From Oceanicaulis sp. (lineage in GTDB: Bacteria; Pseudomonadota; Alphaproteobacteria; Caulobacterales; Maricaulaceae): 33,687 bases of DNA. The notes below the pieces were generated by a model. It searched no databases, had not been told where the DNA came from, and saw only the letters and a program-made list of their open reading frames with translations. Location of the stretch: contig JANQMI010000009.1 in the NCBI GenBank assembly GCA_028280165.1, positions 1 to 33,687 of the forward strand. The letters run 5' to 3'. The first letter of the stretch is position 1, and every line of letters starts with the position of its first letter. The position numbers were made by a program, and so were the translations under genes. Positions 1 to 7,645 of this stretch are shown piece by piece.

Positions 1-1
1 G

Positions 2-229
2 CTGTCCGATTTGGCACTGGTACAGGTGGCGTATGCGCGGTTGAACCCGGAGGCACCGACCGCGCAGGCGCGCTTTGCGCCGGGCCTGATGGTCCACGCC
101 ATCGACGACGCGCCGTCACTCGCCGGTGCGCGCTTTGGGCGAGAGACCGTGGCCATTGTCCACGCCGATGGCGAAGCGGTCGCTCCGACGACACCAACGC
201 TTGCTGCGCTGGACCGCGCATTGCCGTAA
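2..229 (+). CDS. C-terminal fragment of an unidentified protein
   Basis: An open frame enters from the left edge in frame 2 and stops at TAA 227-229, leaving about 75 residues of a C-terminus. The fragment is rich in alanine and proline and shows no motif, membrane helix or signal I recognise. Its start lies outside the window, so neither length nor family can be judged. A TTG at 11 could be read as a start, but the frame is already open before it and codon use is the same on both sides, so truncation by the window is the better reading. About 100 bp without an apparent gene follow before the next start. Confidence 0.6.
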   Translation: MSDLALVQVAYARLNPEAPTAQARFAPGLMVHAIDDAPSLAGARFGRETVAIVHADGEAVAPTTPTLAALDRALP

Positions 230-332
230 ACCTTTCTTGCTAATCGGTTAACCCTTTCGCAAGGCCAAGCAGCTCATTCCTGAACGCTAGCAGTGCTTTC
301 AGGGGGCGTCGGAGCGATTCGGCGCGCATACC

Positions 333-1736
333 ATGCAGTCAGTCGCCGTCGATGACGCCAATCCTCAGTCCGGTGAAGAAGCCTATATTCTTCAAGTGAG
401 CATTCCGTCTGCTCCCGGAGTCGATGGTGGCGCGCTGATGGACAAAATCGGTCGCTTTGTGGAGCTCTACTTGACTGCGGCTCAGCCGAGCGATGCACGC
501 TTTGCTCAGATGGGCGGTACCACCTGGGTGATTGCCGCTTCATCCCAGGCCGCGTTTGCGCTGGATCAGGCGCGCGCTGATTTGGCCACGACATTGTTTG
601 GTGCTGATGACGGTGCCGCGGTTCAGCTGGAGTGGCCGGACGGCGTTGAGCCAGTTGATCCGAACGCGGTTGACGCGGCCGCCTTTGACGCTGATGCGGC
701 GGAAAACGCCGAGCCAGAATCCCAATCAGCCTATGAGCCGCCCGCAGAAGAAGTTCCGGTTTTGGTGGCGGAAGCCGAGACCGATTTTGAAACCGATGAG
801 AGCGCTGAGTTTGATCTGGGTGACGATGCCTGGACGCTGGGGGACAGCGCAGGCGAAACCCCACCAGCCCAAAGCACTGAAGAGTCTCTTTTCGCCGGCG
901 ATGACCTTGATATTGATGAAATCACAGGCTCAGCGGTTGCCACTGAAGCGTCCGCAGAAGCAGAAGGCGAGCAAGACGCGTGGTCTATCGAGGCTGCCGC
1001 GTCCGCTCCCACGGATGCCTCAGACGCAGAGGACGTTTTTGTCATAGATGATCTGAACACGGGGTCGGCTGATGACCTTGCAGAGATCGTTTCTGACAAC
1101 GCTGACCCCGCTTCGTCCAGCGATAGGTCCGAGCCCGAGCTTGGTGCGGAATCCGACGCCGCTTACACGCTGGAAGTCGCAAGCGCGGCCCAACGTGCTG
1201 CCTTTGATGACACGACGGATGTGTTTGAAGTCGATGCCTACGACATCGAGATTGTGGATTCTGAGACCGGCGAAGTGACCGAAGAGCTCTCCGGACATGC
1301 CGACTTCGATGTGTTTGACGGCTCTGAGTCTGAAGCCCTTGAAACGCTGACGGAAGTTCCCGACCGGCCTCAAACACCGGACATCGCCAAGGAGCTGAAC
1401 GCTTTTCGAGCAGAGATGCGAGAGATTGCGTCGTCAATCCCGGGGGGCGGTGCTGGTGATCTGCTCGCAGATTTCCGCGCTGAGCTTGATGCGATTTCAG
1501 GAGCGATGGGCCAGCGCGTTGATGGCGCAGCCCAGCGAATCGAAGCGGCTGCGTCACAGGTGGTTGAGGCCAGCGCGCGGCTGGATGCAGAGCGGTTGGC
1601 GGAAGCCGCAGAGCGTGCCGAGCGAAGTGCTCAGCAGTTGGAGTCCGGCGTGGCAGAGGCCCTAAGTGCATTAAATGCTGCACGAAATGCCATGTCAGGT
1701 GAGGGCGCTGCGCCAGCGACAGACGCCATCGGTTAG
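333..1736 (+). CDS. very acidic protein with helical C-terminus, function unknown
   Basis: A 467-residue protein that I do not recognise. Residues about 1-100 look like a small folded domain with alternating hydrophobic residues. Residues about 110-340 are dominated by Asp, Glu, Ala and Ser with almost no Lys or Arg, as in a disordered linker. Residues about 350-460 form an alanine-rich, heptad-like helix resembling a coiled coil with many Glu-Arg-Ala repeats. There is no signal peptide or membrane helix, so it is probably cytoplasmic. The ATG at 333 is the only usable start because a stop at 288-290 precedes it and no GTG or TTG lies between; the purine-rich GGAG at 311-314 is rather far for a ribosome site. 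The composition recalls polar organisers or scaffold proteins, but that is only a resemblance. Confidence 0.75.
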   Translation: MQSVAVDDANPQSGEEAYILQVSIPSAPGVDGGALMDKIGRFVELYLTAAQPSDARFAQMGGTTWVIAASSQAAFALDQARADLATTLFGADDGAAVQLEWPDGVEPVDPNAVDAAAFDADAAENAEPESQSAYEPPAEEVPVLVAEAETDFETDESAEFDLGDDAWTLGDSAGETPPAQSTEESLFAGDDLDIDEITGSAVATEASAEAEGEQDAWSIEAAASAPTDASDAEDVFVIDDLNTGSADDLAEIVSDNADPASSSDRSEPELGAESDAAYTLEVASAAQRAAFDDTTDVFEVDAYDIEIVDSETGEVTEELSGHADFDVFDGSESEALETLTEVPDRPQTPDIAKELNAFRAEMREIASSIPGGGAGDLLADFRAELDAISGAMGQRVDGAAQRIEAAASQVVEASARLDAERLAEAAERAERSAQQLESGVAEALSALNAARNAMSGEGAAPATDAIG

Positions 1737-1759
1737 CTTTTCTTACATTTTCGCAAGAT

Positions 1760-1787
1760 TTGCGCTTGTTTATGACAAGACTGTAAT
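1760..1787 (+). promoter_or_regulatory. possible promoter of the small membrane protein gene
   Basis: TTGCGC at 1760-1765 and TGTAAT at 1782-1787 are separated by 16 bp, about 40 bp before the ATG at 1828. The -10 matches 5 of 6 consensus bases but the -35 only 3 of 6. A short inverted repeat, CTTGT-N5-ACAAG, fills the spacer at 1765-1779 and could be an operator. The local sequence is more AT-rich than its neighbours, which supports a promoter but does not prove one. Confidence 0.3.
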
Positions 1788-1827
1788 GCTAGCGTCATTC
1801 CTGCATATCGGCTTGGGGAGGCTTACT

Positions 1828-2028
1828 ATGCGCGTTGTTTTTGGTGCCGCGGCGGTCGGAATACTGCTGGCCGGCTATACAGTGTGTCCGGATCATGTGC
1901 GTACGTCCGTCACGGACGCGGTCATGCCCGGTCAACAAACGCTAGAAGACATGCAGGACGGTGTGGATACGCTTGTGGCGTTTTTTAGCGGCCCTGAGAA
2001 TATTCAGCCAGAAACCCCGCCGACCTGA
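1828..2028 (+). CDS. small membrane-anchored or exported protein, function unknown
   Basis: A 66-residue protein. The frame is open from 1675, but that would overlap the previous gene; the ATG at 1828 follows a good ribosome site, GGGGAGG at 1815-1821, and is preferred. Residues about 2-18 are a hydrophobic segment that could be a signal anchor. The remainder is acidic and hydrophilic, would lie in the periplasm, and ends in a proline-rich tail. A single Cys at residue 20 does not sit in a proper lipobox. The gene converges on the DUF1295 gene with only 4 bp between the stops. Confidence 0.6.
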   Translation: MRVVFGAAAVGILLAGYTVCPDHVRTSVTDAVMPGQQTLEDMQDGVDTLVAFFSGPENIQPETPPT

Positions 2029-2032
2029 CGGT

Positions 2033-2830
2033 TTAACGGGGCCGCTGTGGCGGCCAGGGGATGATAGGCGAAACCCGTGCGACATAGTCTGCATAGCCGG
2101 GCCGCGATTCCGCGAGCCCGGTTTCTAGCATCGGCACTCCAGACCACCGCGTCAGGGTGAAGGTCAAGAAGGCGGGCCCCAAAACGGCGAAGAGTCCCGG
2201 CAGCGTTTCAGCAGTGATGAGCCAGATGCCCCACCAGATGATGGCTTCGGCAAAATAATTGGGATGCCGAGACCAGCCCCACAGGCCCTGATCCATGACC
2301 TGACGGGCGTTCTCCGGCTTGGACTTGAACCGCATCAGCTGCCAGTCCGCCACAGTCTCATAAACAATGCCGATCACCGCCATTGTGATACCGATCCAGG
2401 CCGCGATGCCAAAGCCGGCATCGCTTGAGACCTGACCAAGCTGGGCTGGCAGAGCGGTCAGCCACATCAGGACCGCCTGAGGGGCGAACACAAAGAAAGC
2501 GGTGGTGCGCCCAAAGGACCAGCCCCGCTTCTCACGCACATCGGCCAGGAGTTTGCCATAACGCCGATCAACGCCTTCATGACGCCAGCGCAAAAGCATA
2601 TGCGTGCCGAGCCGCAGGCCCCAGACCAGGACCAGCCCAGTAATCACCTGTTGGCGCAGGGCCCAGCCATCCGCCAGCAGAAAGCTGGACACGGCCATCA
2701 AGGTGATGCCATAGGCCCAGAATGCGTCCACGAAGCTCGGATCGCGAGTGACCTGCGCAAGGCCCCAGAGCCCGGCAAACAGGGTCAATGCGAGCGCTAA
2801 GTTGGAAGCAAGCAGCGTAAGGGCGTCCAT
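2033..2830 (-). CDS. DUF1295 / steroid 5-alpha-reductase-like integral membrane protein
   Basis: A 265-residue polytopic membrane protein with about six hydrophobic segments. The C-terminal half carries the family signature W-S-R-H-P-N-Y-F-A-E (about residues 186-195) followed by an aromatic-rich helix; this Arg-His-Pro-Asn-Tyr motif is typical of DUF1295 and related isoprenylcysteine methyltransferase and sterol reductase folds, where it lies near the cofactor site. Members are presumed NAD(P)H-dependent reductases or methyltransferases of the inner membrane, but bacterial substrates are mostly unknown. The ATG at 2830 has AAGGACC just upstream, and the length is normal for the family. It is separated from the sulfur genes by 91 bp holding an inverted repeat, so it probably has its own promoter. 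Confidence 0.85.
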   Translation of the reverse strand: MDALTLLASNLALALTLFAGLWGLAQVTRDPSFVDAFWAYGITLMAVSSFLLADGWALRQQVITGLVLVWGLRLGTHMLLRWRHEGVDRRYGKLLADVREKRGWSFGRTTAFFVFAPQAVLMWLTALPAQLGQVSSDAGFGIAAWIGITMAVIGIVYETVADWQLMRFKSKPENARQVMDQGLWGWSRHPNYFAEAIIWWGIWLITAETLPGLFAVLGPAFLTFTLTRWSGVPMLETGLAESRPGYADYVARVSPIIPWPPQRPR

Positions 2831-2863
2831 ATCGGTCCTTCAGGGGGCTCGAGTCAGGGGTGA

Positions 2864-2894
2864 ATACGCATTATCGGGCTTTGTGGATGCGTAT
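2864..2894. repeat. 8-bp perfect inverted repeat, candidate operator
   Basis: ATACGCAT at 2864-2871 and ATGCGTAT at 2887-2894 are exact reverse complements with a 15-bp spacer. The repeat lies 33 bp upstream of the leftward DUF1295 gene and 27 bp beyond the end of the YeeE-type gene. It may be an operator for the former or a weak terminator for the latter; there is no T-run to favour the terminator. Confidence 0.4.
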
Positions 2895-2921
2895 AACCGA
2901 GCCTTGGGCGGCTGTCGCCAA

Positions 2922-3359
2922 TCAGCTGGTTTGACGCGGTGCCATCCACCCGGCGATCAGCCAGCGCCAAAGGCCGATACCCGCGATCATCGCGGCGAGA
3001 AAGATGTAAACCGGTGCCAGCCCCAGCGCAGCGGCGCTGATCGCTGGGCCTGGGCAAAATCCGGCCATGCCCCAGCCCGCTCCAAAGGTCGCCGAGCCTG
3101 AAATCAGGCGCGGATCGACATCATTACGGGTTGGCCAATGGAAACGCGCGGCAAACAGCGGCATGTTCCACCGTCGCAGAAGAAAAAAGCCTCCGGCCGT
3201 CACGATCAGAGCGGAGCCCATGACCAAGGCCAGACTGGGATCCCACCGACCCGTGACATCAAGGAAGTTCTGAACCTTTGCGGGGTTGATCATGCCTGAA
3301 ATGACCAGGCCGAGTCCAAAGACAAGGCCCGCGAAGAGGCTGGAGAGTGTACGCAGCAT
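2922..3359 (-). CDS. YeeE/YedE-family (DUF6691-like) membrane protein, distal partner
   Basis: A 145-residue membrane protein with about four hydrophobic helices. It has the family pattern of an early G-x-V-I-S-G-M-x-N-P loop (residues 18-26) and a conserved Cys in G-F-C-P-G-P (Cys102). In related YeeE/YedE proteins such cysteines relay thiosulfate or sulfane sulfur across the inner membrane. The frame is open further upstream, but the ATG at 3359 follows GAGGGAG at good spacing, and the upstream gene ends at 3374, leaving 14 bp between the two. The two short proteins probably make a heteromeric channel in place of one long YeeE. Pairs of this kind next to ArsR regulators have been named PmpA/PmpB in other bacteria (from memory). 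The substrate is inferred from context. Confidence 0.8.
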   Translation of the reverse strand: MLRTLSSLFAGLVFGLGLVISGMINPAKVQNFLDVTGRWDPSLALVMGSALIVTAGGFFLLRRWNMPLFAARFHWPTRNDVDPRLISGSATFGAGWGMAGFCPGPAISAAALGLAPVYIFLAAMIAGIGLWRWLIAGWMAPRQTS

Positions 3360-3373
3360 GGTATCAAACTCCC

Positions 3374-3799
3374 TCATACGACATGGCGGATGATGAAAAC
3401 AGCAACCGCACCTGTGACCATGAAGGTGATCGTCGCGACAAGGCCTCGGGTGGAGAAGCGGGAAATTCCGCATACGCCGTGACCGGAGGTGCAGCCCGAT
3501 CCCAGCTGAGTGCCGATACCCACCAACAGGCCTGCGGTAATCAGCACGGGCGTTGAGGCGGGAATAGTCGCTTCGATCGGCCGACCAGTGGCCATGTAGA
3601 TGAGCGGTGCGATGACGAGGCCGAGGATGAAGGCGAGTCGCCAGATACGGTCGCCGCCCTCTGGCCCGATCAAGGTGCCGGTAATTCCGGAAATCCCAGC
3701 GATCCGACCCTGGCTTGCCATCAGCCAAAGGGTCGCCAAGCCGATCAGGCCGCCGCCAATCAGCGCCGAAATCGGCGTGAATTGCGTTGCGTAGTCCAT
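3374..3799 (-). CDS. YeeE/YedE-family membrane protein, first gene of pair
   Basis: A 141-residue protein with about four transmembrane segments and the diagnostic loop G-S-G-C-T-S-G-H-G-V-C-G (residues 100-111), with Cys103 and Cys110. This motif marks YeeE/YedE sulfur-transport proteins, in which the cysteines are thought to interact with thiosulfate or persulfide. The ATG at 3799 is preceded by AGGAATTGG. It is the first gene of a leftward two-gene operon and lies back to back with the ArsR-type regulator, with a palindromic operator between them. This arrangement is known from bigR-type loci that handle hydrogen sulfide and sulfane sulfur. Whether it imports or exports sulfur cannot be read from sequence. 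Confidence 0.85.
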   Translation of the reverse strand: MDYATQFTPISALIGGGLIGLATLWLMASQGRIAGISGITGTLIGPEGGDRIWRLAFILGLVIAPLIYMATGRPIEATIPASTPVLITAGLLVGIGTQLGSGCTSGHGVCGISRFSTRGLVATITFMVTGAVAVFIIRHVV

Positions 3800-3907
3800 A
3801 TGTGTCCAATTCCTTTGCTGAGACAGGCTGCATTTTCAGCGGCTTGTCAGGCTCAAGCGATGATTTTCAGGTCCAAGTTGCGGAAAGGCCTTGCGTCATC
3901 GCTAATA

Positions 3908-3932
3908 TTTATCAATTATCAAAAGTGATAAA
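3908..3932. promoter_or_regulatory. nested palindromic operator, probable BigR/SqrR-type site
   Basis: Two overlapping inverted repeats are visible: the inner TTATCA-AAAG-TGATAA at 3916-3931 and the outer TTTATCA-N11-TGATAAA at 3908-3932. A third half-site, TTATCA at 3909-3914, is shared by the outer one. The site is AT-rich in GC-rich surroundings and lies between the divergent YeeE pair and the ArsR-type regulator, about 95 bp from the latter's start. Autoregulated AT-rich palindromes between divergent arms are typical of BigR, so one site could repress both operons. Confidence 0.65.
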
Positions 3933-4027
3933 TGATTGAGCAAAAAGCAAGCCATTTTTTCACGCCCCGTGCGTCTTTAAAAATGGAGCTGGCTTGAAGG
4001 CTGAACAGAAGGCTCGAAAAAGCTGCC

Positions 4028-4393
4028 ATGGCTGAGGAATTGAATCTGGAAGAGTTGCGCGATCGCGCCGGTGAGGTGTCGGAGCTGTTAAAGCTCTTGG
4101 CCCATCCCAATCGCCTGCTCGTGGCCTGTGAGCTGATGGAGGGCGAGCGCTCGGTGTCCGAGATCGAAGCCGCCACAGGAGTGCGCCAGCCGAACCTTTC
4201 GAGGGATTTGGCCCGTTTGCGTGCGGCCGGACTCGTGACGCCGCGCCGGCACGCTAAACAAGTCTTCTACCGTCTGGCCGATACGCGTATTGAGGCCTTG
4301 ATGCGTGCGCTATGTGCCACCTTTGGAGCCGATCTCAAATCTAATCTGAGCGCCGGCTCAAGCCCGGCCAATGACAGGGAGCCTGCTCAATGA
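4028..4393 (+). CDS. ArsR-family sulfide/persulfide-responsive repressor (BigR/SqrR-like)
   Basis: A 121-residue winged-helix protein. Residues 18-36 hold the ArsR opening E-L-L-K-L-L-A-H-P-N-R-L; the recognition helix is around residues 52-66 (V-R-Q-P-N-L-S-R-D-L) and the wing is the K-Q-V-F-Y-R-L strand at 77-83. Cys34 and Cys96 occupy positions that match the two redox cysteines of BigR and SqrR, which form a disulfide or polysulfide link when reactive sulfur rises and then leave DNA. There is no ELCVCDL-type metal box, which argues against an arsenic sensor. The start has only a weak ribosome site (GAAGG about 15 bp upstream), yet an in-frame stop at 3995 excludes a longer protein. Its stop overlaps the next start in ATGA, so repressor and enzyme are translationally coupled. 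Confidence 0.85.
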   Translation: MAEELNLEELRDRAGEVSELLKLLAHPNRLLVACELMEGERSVSEIEAATGVRQPNLSRDLARLRAAGLVTPRRHAKQVFYRLADTRIEALMRALCATFGADLKSNLSAGSSPANDREPAQ

Positions 4394-5259
4394 CCCCCCG
4401 ACCGGATGTGAAAGCCTTCTTTGACGAGGCCACCTTCACGATCAGCTATGTGGTCTCTGACCCGGATACTCAAAAAGCGGCAATTATCGATTCCGTTCTC
4501 GATTATGATTCCAAGTCGGGGCGCACTCAGACGACAAGTGCGGATGCAATTATCGCCTTCGTCACCCAGCAGGGCTTGGATGTGGAATGGATTTTGGAGA
4601 CCCATGTCCATGCCGATCACTTGTCTGCTGCGCCTTATCTCAAAGACAAGCTGGGCGGGCAGCTCGCGATCGGTCGCAATATCACCGTGGTTCAAGATGT
4701 TTTCGGCAAAGTGTTCAATGCCGGCAGCGAGTTTGAACGCGACGGTTCCCAATTCGATCATCTGTTTGAGGACGGCGAGCAGTTCGCCGTTGGGTCTATT
4801 CAAGCCCGAGCCATCCATACGCCGGGTCACACACCCGCCTGCATGACCTTTCTGATCGGCGATGCCGGCTTTGTCGGCGACACGATCTTTATGCCGGACT
4901 TTGGAACCGCGCGCTGCGACTTTCCAGGTGGGGATGCGGCTCAGCTCTATCAGTCGATCCAGAAGATTTTTGCGTTGCCCGACGAAACCCGGCTTTTCAT
5001 GTGTCATGACTATAAAGCACCCGGCCGTTCGGATTACGCCTGGGAGACCACTGTGGGCGCAGAAAAAGCCAGAAATATTCATGTGGGGGCCGGCAAGACC
5101 CAGGCGGATTTCGTGAAGATGCGCAATGCACGAGACGCGACCCTGGATATGCCAGTTTTGATCCTGCCCAGTGTCCAAGTGAATATGCGCGCAGGAGATT
5201 TGCCACCGCCGGAGAATAATGGCGTGCGCTATATGAAGATCCCGATCGACGCGCTTTAA
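4390..5259 (+). CDS. persulfide dioxygenase-like metallo-beta-lactamase-fold enzyme (Blh/ETHE1 type)
   Basis: A 289-residue cytoplasmic enzyme of the metallo-beta-lactamase fold. The metal motif T-H-V-H-A-D-H (residues 71-77), H147 in H-T-P-G-H-T, D164 in G-D-T and H206 in C-H-D-Y are all present. In ETHE1-type enzymes one His of the HxHxDH motif, the next His and the Asp bind a single mononuclear iron, which oxidises glutathione persulfide to sulfite. The segment R-C-D-F-P-G-G (175-181) matches the persulfide-binding loop of that family. The gene starts inside the repressor stop and is followed 42 bp later by the DUF442 gene. In Blh of Agrobacterium and Xylella the two activities are fused; here they are separate genes. 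A glyoxalase II role is less likely because the binuclear-site spacing and context differ. Confidence 0.88.
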   Translation: MTPRPDVKAFFDEATFTISYVVSDPDTQKAAIIDSVLDYDSKSGRTQTTSADAIIAFVTQQGLDVEWILETHVHADHLSAAPYLKDKLGGQLAIGRNITVVQDVFGKVFNAGSEFERDGSQFDHLFEDGEQFAVGSIQARAIHTPGHTPACMTFLIGDAGFVGDTIFMPDFGTARCDFPGGDAAQLYQSIQKIFALPDETRLFMCHDYKAPGRSDYAWETTVGAEKARNIHVGAGKTQADFVKMRNARDATLDMPVLILPSVQVNMRAGDLPPPENNGVRYMKIPIDAL

Positions 5260-5301
5260 TCCCGGCGACATCGAAGCGACAGGCCAAAAGGGGCAGGGGT
5301 G

Positions 5302-5724
5302 ATGGACATTCGACGTCTGGCAGATGACATCTCGGTCAGTGGACAGATTGGCACCGACGATCTTTCGGTGATCGCCGCGCAGGGCTTCAAGGTCGTGATC
5401 AATAACCGCCCTGATGGCGAGATGATCGGACAGCCGACGGGTGCGAGTATCGAAGCAGCCGCCCAAGCGGCCGGCCTGGAGTATCACGCCATTGCGATCA
5501 GCGGTCCGATTGACCAGGCCGCCATTGATGCCTTTGGAACCGTGCTGGCTTCAGCTGCGGGTCCGGTGCTGGCCTATTGCCGGAGCGGCATGCGGTCCAG
5601 CTCCGTCTGGGCGCTGTCGCAAGCCGGGCCGCGTGAACCAGAGGATTTGATCGCGGCTGCGGCGATAGCCGGCTATGACCTTTCCGGCTTGCGCCCTGTG
5701 CTGGAGGCGCGGCGCGGGTCGTAA
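5302..5724 (+). CDS. DUF442 (TIGR01244-like) phosphatase-fold sulfurtransferase
   Basis: A 140-residue protein with the DUF442 features I-N-N-R-P-D-G-E (about 33-40) and a P-loop C-R-S-G-M-R-S (Cys93 to Ser99), which is the protein tyrosine phosphatase/rhodanese-like active loop. In bigR-type operons this domain is fused or adjacent to the persulfide dioxygenase and is thought to move sulfane sulfur to or from glutathione. Both GTG at 5299 and ATG at 5302 are possible; ATG is chosen because AAGGGG at 5288-5293 then sits at normal distance. The stop TAA shares its last A with the ATG of the SulP gene, so translation is probably coupled. Confidence 0.8.
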   Translation: MDIRRLADDISVSGQIGTDDLSVIAAQGFKVVINNRPDGEMIGQPTGASIEAAAQAAGLEYHAIAISGPIDQAAIDAFGTVLASAAGPVLAYCRSGMRSSSVWALSQAGPREPEDLIAAAAIAGYDLSGLRPVLEARRGS

Positions 5725-7454
5725 TGCTGTCGAAATATCTGCCCATTCTGGACTGGGGCCGGCAATACACTGCAGGCGCGTTGTCCGATGATGTCCTGGC
5801 TGCGGTGATCGTGACGATCATGCTGATCCCGCAATCACTGGCCTATGCGCTTCTGGCCGGATTGCCGCCGGAAGTCGGGCTCTACGCGTCCATCCTGCCT
5901 CTGGCGGCTTATGCGATCTTTGGCACCAGTCGCGCGCTCGCCGTTGGACCGGTGGCGGTCGTATCTTTGATGACGGCCGCGGCTGTCGGGCAAGTCGCTG
6001 AAGCCGGATCCATGGGCTATGTGACCGCGGCGGCCAGTCTGGCCTTCCTGTCGGGTGTCTTCCTGTTTGCCATGGGCGTGTTTCGGCTCGGATTTCTGGC
6101 GAATTTCCTATCCCATCAAGTCATTTCCGGCTTTATCACGGCCTCCGGCCTGTTGATTGCGGCCAGTCAGCTCAAACACATTCTGGGCATCGACGCGAAT
6201 GGACACACGCTATACGCCATTGTGACGAGCCTGGCGGCGCAGGTTGGTCAGACAAACTCCATCACAGTGATGATCGGAGCCGGGACCCTTGCCTTTTTGT
6301 TGTGGGTCCGGATCTGGATGAAGCCGACTTTGATCGCCGTCGGCGTGGGCTCGCGCCTCGCTGATGTATTGACCAAGGCGGGCCCGATCTTTGCCGTGGC
6401 CGTGTCGATCCTGGCGGTCATCACCTTCGATCTGGAGGCCTCTGGCGTTGCCATTGTGGGGGCCGTGCCTCAAGGCTTGCCAGCGCTGGGGCTACCCAGC
6501 CTCGAGCCAGGCCTGCTGAGCCTTTTGGCAAGCTCAGCCCTGCTCATCTCAATCATTGGATTTGTCGAAAGTGTGTCCGTCGGCCAGACGCTGGCCTCAA
6601 AAAAGCGCCAGCGGATTGATCCAGACCAGGAGCTTGTGGGGCTCGGGGCCTCCAACATCGCCGCGTCTGTCTCTGGCGGCTATCCCGTGACCGGCGGATT
6701 TGCCCGCTCTGTGGTGAATTTCGATGCGGGGGCCCGCACGCCCGCCGCCGGGATTTATACGGCCGGCGGGATTGCCCTCGCGACCTTATTCCTAACGCCC
6801 TTACTCTATCATTTGCCCGTGGCCGTTCTGGCCGCCACCATAATCACGGCCGTGCTCAGTCTTGTTGACTTCGGAGCGCTGCGTCGGGCCTGGACCTATT
6901 CCATCACCGATTTCGCCGCGATGGCGACGACCATCGTGATCACACTTGCGGTCGGTGTTGAGACGGGCGTGATGGCCGGGGTTTTGTTATCGCTGGCGAT
7001 GTTTCTGTATGAAACCAGCCGGCCCCATTCAGCGATTGTCGGTCTGGTGCCGGGGACCGAGCATTTTCGCAATATTGACCGCCACCAGGTGATCACGTCA
7101 CCTCGCGTGGTGACGCTGCGTGTTGATCGCGCCCTGTTTTTCGCCAACGCCCGCTATTTGGAAGACCGGGTGTATCAGCTGGTGGCCGAATATCCTGAGA
7201 TCGAGCACCTGATCTTGATGTGCCCAGCTGTGAATTCCATAGATTTATCGGCTCTGGAAAGCCTGGAAGCGATTAATCAGAGGCTCTCGGACTCTCAGGT
7301 TCGTCTGCATCTGTCCGAGGTGAAAGGCCCGGTCATGGACCGCCTGGAGCGCACCCGATTCCTGGACTCCATGAGCGGCGAAGTCTTTCTCAGCCAATTT
7401 GCAGCCATTGCGAAGCTTGCGCCGGAAATCATCAATCACACCGACGCAAAATGA
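5724..7454 (+). CDS. SulP-family anion transporter with STAS domain
   Basis: A 576-residue inner-membrane transporter. The N-terminal part has ten or more hydrophobic segments, with the SulP signature around P-Q-S-L-A-Y-A-L-L-A-G-L-P-P-E-V-G-L-Y near residues 36-54 and a typical gate region rich in Gly, Ser and Pro. A cytoplasmic STAS domain covers about residues 450-560. SulP proteins move sulfate, bicarbonate or other oxyanions. As the last gene of an operon that oxidises persulfides to sulfite, it is a reasonable candidate for sulfite or sulfate movement, but the anion and direction cannot be told. The length is normal. The following 334 bp hold no gene. Confidence 0.9.
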   Translation: MLSKYLPILDWGRQYTAGALSDDVLAAVIVTIMLIPQSLAYALLAGLPPEVGLYASILPLAAYAIFGTSRALAVGPVAVVSLMTAAAVGQVAEAGSMGYVTAAASLAFLSGVFLFAMGVFRLGFLANFLSHQVISGFITASGLLIAASQLKHILGIDANGHTLYAIVTSLAAQVGQTNSITVMIGAGTLAFLLWVRIWMKPTLIAVGVGSRLADVLTKAGPIFAVAVSILAVITFDLEASGVAIVGAVPQGLPALGLPSLEPGLLSLLASSALLISIIGFVESVSVGQTLASKKRQRIDPDQELVGLGASNIAASVSGGYPVTGGFARSVVNFDAGARTPAAGIYTAGGIALATLFLTPLLYHLPVAVLAATIITAVLSLVDFGALRRAWTYSITDFAAMATTIVITLAVGVETGVMAGVLLSLAMFLYETSRPHSAIVGLVPGTEHFRNIDRHQVITSPRVVTLRVDRALFFANARYLEDRVYQLVAEYPEIEHLILMCPAVNSIDLSALESLEAINQRLSDSQVRLHLSEVKGPVMDRLERTRFLDSMSGEVFLSQFAAIAKLAPEIINHTDAK

Positions 7455-7501
7455 TGCAAATGATCGCGAGAGCGACCCTTTGATGACAGCTGCACCGCTC
7501 A

Positions 7502-7519
7502 GTGTCATTGAAATTTCAT
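7502..7519 (+). promoter_or_regulatory. Pho-box-like direct repeat, distal copy
   Basis: GTGTCAT-TGAA-ATTTCAT has the 7-4-7 geometry of a PhoB site and matches 11 of the 14 half-site bases of CTGTCAT-N4-CTGTCAT. It stands alone about 270 bp before the lipoprotein start, so it would act from a distance or be an auxiliary site. Confidence 0.35.
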
Positions 7520-7645
7520 ACTCTCATTCAGGGCGAATTGCAGCAAGGTCACAGTGACGATTCTGCCTTACTGTGCAGGCTTTCTCGACTGCTGCGCCAC
7601 AGCATAAATGCCCAATATAGTCTGTATACCAATCAAAAATCTTCC

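Noticed and set aside
246..253. GGTTAACC palindrome between the first two genes
   Set aside because: An 8-bp palindrome alone is too short to call an operator, and nothing in the surroundings supports one.
4390..5259. Reading the metallo-beta-lactamase-fold gene as glyoxalase II or an antibiotic-resistance enzyme
   Set aside because: The persulfide-loop residues R-C-D and the BigR-type operon context fit persulfide dioxygenase better; no signal peptide for a secreted lactamase is present.
4387..5487. A 366-codon minus-strand frame opposite the persulfide dioxygenase gene
   Set aside because: The plus-strand protein has all metal ligands of its family; the opposite frame lacks a start signal or motif.
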